Source of the DNA: JAFGIT01 sp016929465 [NCBI: Candidatus Coatesbacteria bacterium]
Lineage (GTDB): Bacteria; B130-G9
Length of the DNA stretch: 12,396 nt
NCBI GenBank assembly: GCA_016929465.1
Contig: JAFGIT010000309.1
Coordinates: 1-12,396 of the forward strand
Direction of reading: 5' to 3'
In this document: one piece after another, positions 6,945 through 12,396 of the stretch
Position numbering within the stretch: position 1 is the first letter of the stretch
Layout: each line of letters starts with the position of its first letter
The notes under the pieces: generated by a model
What the model saw: only the letters and a program-made list of their open reading frames with translations
Told to the model about the DNA's origin: nothing
Database searches by the model: none
Made by a program: the position numbers and the translations under genes

Positions 6945-7951
6945 AGTCAAGTGATGGTCACATCGAGGCCATGTTCTATGAGACGCTCGATGACAAGAAG
7001 GTACGCTGCAATCTCTGTCCTCAGCTATGCACCTTGGGGCCCGGTCAGAACGGGATATGCCGGGGCAGGATGAATAAAGACGGGAAGCTCGTCGCGCTCA
7101 CCTATGCCGAGACAATATCACTCTCGAACGACCCGGTCGAAAAGAAGCCTCTCTACCATTTTTATCCAGGCAAATACTTGCTATCAATGGGGCCCAACGC
7201 CTGCAATCTCAAATGCCAGCACTGCCAGAACTGGGAGGTCTCCCAGACGAAGGTCCGCACATCCAGGATCTCGCCCGAACAGGCAGTTGAGTTTGCGCAG
7301 TCCACCAGGAACTGCGTCGGCCTCAGCTTCACCTATACAGAGCCCCTGATGTGGTACGAATACGTCCTCGAGACAGCAAAAATCGCTCGATCAAAGGGCG
7401 TGAAAATCACACTCGTCACCAATGGATTCATAAATCCCACACCAGCCGAGAAGCTCCTGCCCCTCGTCGATGCCATCAATCTAGACATCAAATCTATGGA
7501 CGATGATTTCTACAGGAAGGTCTGCGGGGCGAAACTCCAGCCGGTGCTTGATTTTGCGAAGCAGGCCAAGCCGATGACGATGCTCGAGATAACGAACCTC
7601 CTCATTCCGGGGCACAACGACCGATCGGACCAGGTCCAGATGTTGGTCGATTGGGTGCACGACAATCTCGGCCCCAATACGCCGCTTCACTTCTCGCGGT
7701 ACTTCCCGCGATACAAGATGACGAGTCCCGCCACCCCGATTGAGACACTCCTAAAGGCACGTAAAATGGCGACCGAGAAACTCAAGTTCGTGTACGTCGG
7801 AAACGTGATGAATGACAATCTGCACAACACCTATTGCCCGAATTGCGGAGAACTACTTGTCGAGAGGTCTGGCTATAGCGTGAGGATAGCCAAGCTGAAA
7901 TCTGAAAAATGCGGGAATTGTGGGGAGCAGATACCCATTGTCACCTCTTAG
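6941..7951 (+). CDS. AmmeMemoRadiSam-system radical SAM enzyme (AmrS-like)
   Basis: A 336-residue radical SAM protein of the AmrS/PflA-activase-like family. N-terminal cysteines C23, C26, C30 and C40 form the family's extra Cys region (CNLCPQLC then GICRGR). The SAM cluster motif is C88, C92 and C95 (CNLKCQHC), preceded by GPNA. TYTEPLMW (131-138) and LDIKSMDD (181-188) are further family signatures. The C-terminus has two CxxC pairs (C299/C302 and C324/C327), a zinc-ribbon-like or iron-sulfur tail. The family is named for co-occurrence with AMMECR1 and MEMO homologues, but neither is in this window. The substrate is not established from sequence. The start overlaps the preceding stop (ATGA), so it is probably made together with the polyprenyl synthase. 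Confidence 0.88.
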   Translation: MKSSDGHIEAMFYETLDDKKVRCNLCPQLCTLGPGQNGICRGRMNKDGKLVALTYAETISLSNDPVEKKPLYHFYPGKYLLSMGPNACNLKCQHCQNWEVSQTKVRTSRISPEQAVEFAQSTRNCVGLSFTYTEPLMWYEYVLETAKIARSKGVKITLVTNGFINPTPAEKLLPLVDAINLDIKSMDDDFYRKVCGAKLQPVLDFAKQAKPMTMLEITNLLIPGHNDRSDQVQMLVDWVHDNLGPNTPLHFSRYFPRYKMTSPATPIETLLKARKMATEKLKFVYVGNVMNDNLHNTYCPNCGELLVERSGYSVRIAKLKSEKCGNCGEQIPIVTS

Positions 7952-8222
7952 CAGCGCTCATTGACTCACGTCTGTTGTGTTGCCTTGTGTGCTATTCGCG
8001 GTCCCTTCTCGAGGTAGTCACACCATTCCCAGGATACATCTGACCCGTGCCTGACCTCTCGGGGCATCAATGGCCGAATAATGCCCCCAATCACCGATGG
8101 AGGGCGCGTAACCGGCCATCGAGCATAGCCGCTCTCGAGATTCCCCTTCAGTTGAAGATGATCCAATCCGATAAGAATTGTCAGTTGAGACATATTCATT
8201 TTCCAAAGGGATGCTGAGATAA

Positions 8223-8230
8223 GAGAGGGG
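8223..8230 (+). promoter_or_regulatory. Ribosome binding site deciding a GTG start
   Basis: GAGAGGGG ends six bases before the GTG at 8237. The frame is open upstream only to a stop at 8186-8188 and has no ATG in between, so this purine-rich site supports GTG as the start of the STAS-DHp gene. Confidence 0.6.
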
Positions 8231-8236
8231 TTCCAA

Positions 8237-9070
8237 GTGGTTAAGACAAGGAATCTAGGCGGCGTATTTGTTCTGGGGTTGGGAGGAATGGTCAATGTTA
8301 CGAACACGCGCAGCATTTTTAGCCAGATAAAGCACCTTGTTGAGGACCCAACAATCCGCAAGATCGTTCTGGATATGTCTGGTGTGCTGGGCGTAGATAG
8401 CTCTGGTTTGGGCCTTCTGGTGCGTATCGCTAAAACGGTTCAGGCGCACGGCGCAGAACTCTTGCTCGCTGGACCATCTCGGTCAGTGATGGATGCGATG
8501 CATCTGACAAAACTGGACCGCTTTTTTACAACTGCCGAGGACGTGGACAGCGCGGTGGCGCTCCTCGAGAAGAATGCCAATCCGAAGACCGAAGATTCTC
8601 GTCATGATACCTTCCATGATGAGCTAAGCCTCACGGACAACTTCAGGAATCTCCTGAGATCAGTCAGCCCAACGGTCTCCGATGAGGAAATCGGACAGCT
8701 GATGAGCTCCGTGCAGAGACTCGAGAATTGGGAGATGATGATGGGGCTTCTTGTCGATGCATACGATAAAGACCTCCTGGCAAAGGCCGATGAGATTGCG
8801 ACCAAGAGGCTATCCGTCATCCGCGAAGTTGCGATTGGGCTCAACCATGAAATCAACAACCCGCTTACGGTGATCCTCGCGACGAGCGAGCTTCTCGAAC
8901 GTAAATTGAACGGCTCTGTGGAAAGCAACGTCATTCAACGCCTGAGGTCGATACAGTCGCAATGCGAGAGAATAAAGGAGATCGTGGCCAAGGTCTCTGC
9001 GATCGTTAAGCCCGTCTCCAGTGAGTATTACTGCGGCATGAAGATGATCGATCTGCATCGGTCTGCATGA
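8237..9070 (+). CDS. STAS domain fused to a histidine-kinase dimerisation (DHp) domain, no ATPase domain
   Basis: A 277-residue cytoplasmic protein with a GTG start. Residues about 1-112 form a STAS domain of the anti-sigma-antagonist type; DSSGLG (54-59) carries the serine that such proteins have phosphorylated. An acidic, helical linker (about 115-185) follows. Residues about 190-260 form a HisKA-type dimerisation and phosphoacceptor domain with the H-box NHEINNPL, histidine at 204. No N, G1 or G2 boxes of a HATPase domain follow: the frame ends at residue 277 and the next 478 bp show no continuation. The conserved-looking end (MKMIDLHRSA) suggests a natural C-terminus rather than truncation. 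It could be an adaptor or phosphotransfer protein acted on by a kinase in trans. It is separated from amrS by 285 bp, in which I find no clear promoter. Confidence 0.8.
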   Translation: MVKTRNLGGVFVLGLGGMVNVTNTRSIFSQIKHLVEDPTIRKIVLDMSGVLGVDSSGLGLLVRIAKTVQAHGAELLLAGPSRSVMDAMHLTKLDRFFTTAEDVDSAVALLEKNANPKTEDSRHDTFHDELSLTDNFRNLLRSVSPTVSDEEIGQLMSSVQRLENWEMMMGLLVDAYDKDLLAKADEIATKRLSVIREVAIGLNHEINNPLTVILATSELLERKLNGSVESNVIQRLRSIQSQCERIKEIVAKVSAIVKPVSSEYYCGMKMIDLHRSA

Positions 9071-9083
9071 TCAGACCGCAGAT
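9051..9083 (+). terminator. Hairpin straddling the stop of the STAS-DHp gene
   Basis: GGTCTG (9060-9065) pairs with CAGACC (9072-9077) around a 6-nt loop. A second stem, ATCTGC (9051-9056) with GCAGAT (9078-9083), stacks below it after a 3-nt bulge. The TGA stop (9068-9070) lies in the loop. No U tract follows, so this is a terminator-like or mRNA 3'-end structure rather than a standard intrinsic terminator. Confidence 0.4.
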
Positions 9084-9548
9084 GTTCGCCCCCAGGGAAT
9101 TCTCAGAACTTCCACATCATTTCAAAGCATAGGTCATCCCCATAAGATGGCACAGCTATCAGGGGTTCACGTGCTCCCGGGAAGATTCCTGTTCATAAGT
9201 CGGCGTCTGTCTCCCCACATGATTCTCGGATTCTGGCTCTCAATTCGACTCGAGAAGTGCATGACCTCGAGAATCTCCAATTCGCTATTGACTCATGGCC
9301 TTCAATTGAGCTATCCTGACATAATCTGTAAGTAGTATTTGAGCATTGATTTAACCACATTCTGGGGATGAGTAGGCCAAGTAGGGCGATTACTGGCTTG
9401 TTGCACTACTCGTATTTTTTGTTAGGGGCGAGTCCGCTCTGCATTGCGCGACGCCCTGAGCTTGTATATGGATCTTTATTGACATGGTAAATAATCGGGT
9501 ATCAACACCGTGTTTGGTTCTAACCAAAGAAAGGGTGAGGTAGCACTT
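9071..9548. other. Intergenic region upstream of the large exoprotein gene
   Basis: No gene is supported over these 478 bp; the 62-codon frame at 9147-9335 has no ribosome binding site and no recognisable features. Near the right end is TTGACA (9479-9484) with a weak TATCAA (9500-9505) at 15-bp spacing, a poor promoter candidate. It also holds a 7-bp-arm palindrome (9513-9528) and the ribosome binding site GAGG (9537-9540). The remainder shows nothing I can name. Confidence 0.6.
9513..9528 (+). promoter_or_regulatory. Palindrome just upstream of the exoprotein start
   Basis: TTTGGTT (9513-9519) and AACCAAA (9522-9528) are perfect inverted copies around CT, ending 20 bp before the ATG at 9549. 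It could be an operator for a dimeric regulator or a small leader hairpin next to the ribosome binding site. The symmetry is visible; a function is not shown. Confidence 0.35.
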
Positions 9549-12396
9549 ATGATGGGACGTTTCAGATGTGCTCTTATGGTTAGCATTCTGGTTCTTGTTG
9601 GGCTGATCGCAAATTCGGCCTCTTTTGCACAGGGGGAAGTATGGCCGACCTATCTATATGATGCGAGAAATTCGGGAAGGTGTCCATATATTGGACCCAA
9701 CGGGCCATTCCTCGGTTGGACCTATCCCGGAACCTATGCCAATGGGATAACTATAGCGACCGACGGATCCTTGCGATTCACGACGGGGATTAATCAGCGT
9801 GCATACGCCCTACATCCAGATGGAACCTTCATGTGGTCGTTTTATACCGGCTCGCAGATGCAGTGTTCTCCTGCAATCGCGACTGACAACAGCATAGTAT
9901 TTCAGGGCGATGACGGGCCGACCTACAGGGTCGATGCCGGTGGAGACATGGTTTGGAGCTATGATGGAACCGGGGGCGCCGGATGGTGGATCACCTCCCC
10001 GGTCATTTCAGATGAACTAAATCTCGTGTTCGTCCTTCAGAGGGTCGGCGGGGCCGGCACCTTGCACGCAATTCGCATGTCTGGCCTCAATCAGGGGGCG
10101 GCAGTATGGACGCAGATTTTTAGCAATAATGTGAGGTTCGAGGTTACCTCCCCTGCATTCGACGGCGATACGGTCTATGTGACCGGATTTGATACGAACG
10201 TCAACACCGGGGCTCTGCTTGCGGTCGAGGCAAGCACGGGAACCGTGAAGTGGACCTATCCTCCGTGCGGCATAATCGATGATATCACCAAGTCATCGCC
10301 ATCGGTCTCGGAGAATGGTGAGTTCATCTACTTCGGGGATGACGGGGATGCAGTGAATGAGGCTGTTCTCTATTGCGTGGCCTCGGATGGCACTCTTGCC
10401 TGGTCCTGGGATAGCCCGATCGCGGATGCAGGCATTCTTAACGCCCCTGCAATCGGCACAGATGGAACGCTATATGTCGTGGATACTAAAGCGAACCTAT
10501 TCGCTATCGCCTCTGACGGCACACTCAAGTGGTCAGTCTCGCTCATAGAGGGAGTAGATTTCACTGAAGCCAACGCAATAATCGATGGTATCGGGACAAT
10601 CTACATCACCACAAATGGCGGATTGGTGTTTGCGGTTTCGCCATTCGGACACATCGTTTGGGCTTACCGCATCGGCGACTATCACATGAGCACATTGCTC
10701 TCGCCCGGCTCCATAGGGACTGACGGCACGCTGTACTTCTCGACACGCGCGTGGGATACAGTCTATACTATGGGAAGCGGTTGCTGGGTCACGAATGCGA
10801 CACTCACCCCTCAGTGCGGGAGTTCTGCCACGATCTTCGAATTCACCGTTGACTGCGTATTCCCAGCAACCATGGGGACGCTTCAGACTGTTCAGGTGTA
10901 TCTCGATGACGGAGTCACCGTAGTGGACCTGAGCCTTGGTGGCGGAACCACTTGGACCGGCACTGTCAGCTCTCTCGCGGAAGGCCCGTATCAATACTAC
11001 ATCTACTATGAGACCTGGGGCGGCTTCTCCGGAACCATCCCAGCGGCCGGCTGGCTACCTGGCATGGATGTCGATAACACCGCGCCGGTATCTCAATGTT
11101 GGACTAACTACCGATGCTGGTCCGGATCGCCAATCGAAGTTGGCTTCATGGCATCCGACTACTTCACGGATGTGACGAACGTCTCTCTTTGGTATCGCCG
11201 CACACCCGATTGCGAGGGGCAGAAATGGTGGGGCGATTGGACACTCTTGACAAGCACGAACGCGACGATTGGCGTGTTCATCCTGCCTTGGTCTCTCGAA
11301 GGAAGAATCGAGTTCTTAACAATCGCAGAGGACTGCGCCAACATCGAGGCGAAGAGCACGGCCGATTGCTGGACGAAATACGATGATACTGCGCCGGTAA
11401 CGACAGTTACTTCACCGTCGAACCGTTGGGGCGGGCCCGGATGGGAGGCCCCAATTCGTATAGACTATGACGTGGATGAAAGCTGCACATACGAGCCCGA
11501 TGTCCAGCTCTGGTATCGATATGACGGCGGCAACTGGACGTACGACCAGATGGAAGAGGGAAGCGGCCGACAGGGCTACTTCAACTTCAATCCCTCATTA
11601 GATGGCGAGTACACCTTCGGCTGCGTCACAATAGACAACTGCGGCAATAGTGAAGGCACACCTAGCACGATCTACGTCTTAATCTATGACACGACGCCAC
11701 CCGTCTCGGAAGTCGTCGACGCGCCAGAGTGCGATACCGATGGGACCTTCAACGTTGGCTTTATGGCCACGGACGCCAGCATTAGCCCCAACGTCTCGGG
11801 CGTCGGATATGTGTGGCTCTATTACCAGTATGAAGGCGGCGCCTGGCTCTATTATGGCCAGCGCTACTGTAGTTGCGCAGATACTGTAAGTGATACATTC
11901 TCCTTTACTGCCCCGCTCGGCGATGGCGTTTATGGCTTCTATGTTGTGGCGAGAGATTGCTGCGGCAACACCGAGGCCTATCCAGATGCATCGACCCCTC
12001 CGGATATGGAGACAATCGTCGATACGGTCGCGCCTCGCTCGAGGGCGATCGCAACCGGCATGACTAATTCGCCACTAATTTATGTCAACTATGAAGCATC
12101 AGACGAAACGAGCGGCGTTGATACCGTTCAGCTTTACTGGAACCTCGACGGCGGCGCCTGGACCCTATATGCCGGACCGGGTGACATCCAAGCAGGCCCA
12201 ACGGGCACATTCCCGTTCGAATATAATCCGCCCGACGTTGGCGTCCTCGGTTTCTATACGAGGGCAACCGACTCCTGCGGAAACCAGGAAGCCGTCCCGA
12301 CGGCACTGACGCCTCCGGATTGCACGACTGCCTTTGACAACGTGCCGCCCGTATCAATAGCGCTCGACTGCACAAGCGCGAGCGAGGGGACACTAC
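9549..12396 (+). CDS. Large exported protein: PQQ-like beta-propeller plus Cys-containing Ig-like repeats (partial, 3' end cut)
   Basis: The frame is open from ATG 9549 to the window edge, 949 codons with no stop. GAGG (9537-9540) lies eight bases upstream; a second ATG at 9552 is an alternative. Residues 1-27 form a signal peptide ending SFA before QGEVW. Residues about 30-407 are a PQQ-like propeller: strands such as DGTFMW (from 91), TGTVKW, DGTLAW, DGTLKW and a final GHIVW near 365-369 alternate with DGTLYV-type strands. A Cys-bearing linker module follows (about 408-508). Then modules begin at DNTAPVS (509), DDTAPVT (612), DTTPPVS (714), DTVAPRS (825) and DNVPPVS (930), a repeat of about 102-111 residues. 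Complete modules end in a DxCGNxE-like strand (EDCANIE, DNCGNSE, RDCCGNTE, DSCGNQE). This suggests a disulfide-stabilised cell-surface or secreted stalk carrying a binding head. Confidence 0.88.
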   Translation, partial: MMGRFRCALMVSILVLVGLIANSASFAQGEVWPTYLYDARNSGRCPYIGPNGPFLGWTYPGTYANGITIATDGSLRFTTGINQRAYALHPDGTFMWSFYTGSQMQCSPAIATDNSIVFQGDDGPTYRVDAGGDMVWSYDGTGGAGWWITSPVISDELNLVFVLQRVGGAGTLHAIRMSGLNQGAAVWTQIFSNNVRFEVTSPAFDGDTVYVTGFDTNVNTGALLAVEASTGTVKWTYPPCGIIDDITKSSPSVSENGEFIYFGDDGDAVNEAVLYCVASDGTLAWSWDSPIADAGILNAPAIGTDGTLYVVDTKANLFAIASDGTLKWSVSLIEGVDFTEANAIIDGIGTIYITTNGGLVFAVSPFGHIVWAYRIGDYHMSTLLSPGSIGTDGTLYFSTRAWDTVYTMGSGCWVTNATLTPQCGSSATIFEFTVDCVFPATMGTLQTVQVYLDDGVTVVDLSLGGGTTWTGTVSSLAEGPYQYYIYYETWGGFSGTIPAAGWLPGMDVDNTAPVSQCWTNYRCWSGSPIEVGFMASDYFTDVTNVSLWYRRTPDCEGQKWWGDWTLLTSTNATIGVFILPWSLEGRIEFLTIAEDCANIEAKSTADCWTKYDDTAPVTTVTSPSNRWGGPGWEAPIRIDYDVDESCTYEPDVQLWYRYDGGNWTYDQMEEGSGRQGYFNFNPSLDGEYTFGCVTIDNCGNSEGTPSTIYVLIYDTTPPVSEVVDAPECDTDGTFNVGFMATDASISPNVSGVGYVWLYYQYEGGAWLYYGQRYCSCADTVSDTFSFTAPLGDGVYGFYVVARDCCGNTEAYPDASTPPDMETIVDTVAPRSRAIATGMTNSPLIYVNYEASDETSGVDTVQLYWNLDGGAWTLYAGPGDIQAGPTGTFPFEYNPPDVGVLGFYTRATDSCGNQEAVPTALTPPDCTTAFDNVPPVSIALDCTSASEGTL

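Noticed and set aside
7966-8361. Minus-strand 131-codon frame between amrS and the STAS-DHp gene
   Set aside because: It overlaps the start of the STAS domain in antisense and shows no domain or ribosome binding site.
9147-9335. 62-codon plus-strand frame in the gap before the large exoprotein gene
   Set aside because: No Shine-Dalgarno sequence, no signal peptide or motif; the composition looks non-coding.
9071-9548. Missing HATPase domain of the STAS-DHp protein recovered by a frameshift
   Set aside because: I found no N, G1 or G2 box sequence in the frames after the stop, so the ATPase domain is absent rather than out of frame.
10533-10994. 153-codon minus-strand frame
   Set aside because: It is fully inside the continuous exoprotein frame, which has clear propeller and module repeats.

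Overview
The window most likely comes from an uncultured, Gram-negative-type bacterium. Every gene is bacterial. Three proteins carry export signals and none has a Gram-positive cell-wall sorting motif. Intergenic gaps are long and hold small palindromes and short-period repeats, a style common in deep-branching environmental lineages. No ribosomal RNA, tRNA or marker gene fixes the phylum, so the assignment stays open.

Layout, left to right. Positions 1-359 hold no gene; they contain a 100-bp inverted-repeat (MITE-like) element, a near-consensus sigma-70 promoter facing right with no obvious gene behind it, and four GTCCAT units at an exact 9-bp period. Positions 360-1851 (minus) encode an exported beta-propeller-like protein whose reading frame is broken at a run of nine G; removing one G joins both halves. 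Positions 1852-2276 are a repeat-rich spacer with a perfect 23-bp-arm hairpin and three ATTCGTG units at a 10-bp period. Positions 2277-3302 (minus) encode a radical SAM/SPASM enzyme. Divergent from it, 3525-5705 (plus) encodes an exported VIT + von Willebrand A protein, followed by a GC-rich hairpin. Positions 5874-7951 are a tight two-gene operon, a polyprenyl diphosphate synthase and an AmrS-type radical SAM enzyme, overlapping by ATGA. Positions 8237-9070 encode a STAS domain joined to a histidine-kinase dimerisation domain without an ATPase domain. Positions 9549 to the right edge hold the first 949 codons of a large exported protein: a PQQ-like beta-propeller followed by Cys-containing Ig-like modules of about 100 residues. 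It runs off the window.

How the genes fit together: the polyprenyl synthase supplies isoprenoid chains (quinone side chain or lipid carrier), and AmrS is probably co-translated with it. The STAS-DHp protein looks like a regulatory adaptor. The VIT-VWA, propeller and modular proteins are envelope or extracellular binding proteins. There is no sign of one large dedicated system (no CRISPR, phage, toxin-antitoxin or biosynthetic cluster). The most interesting points are the G9 frame switch, the ATPase-less STAS-DHp protein, the synthase-AmrS coupling, the orphan promoter and the modular Cys-rich exoprotein.
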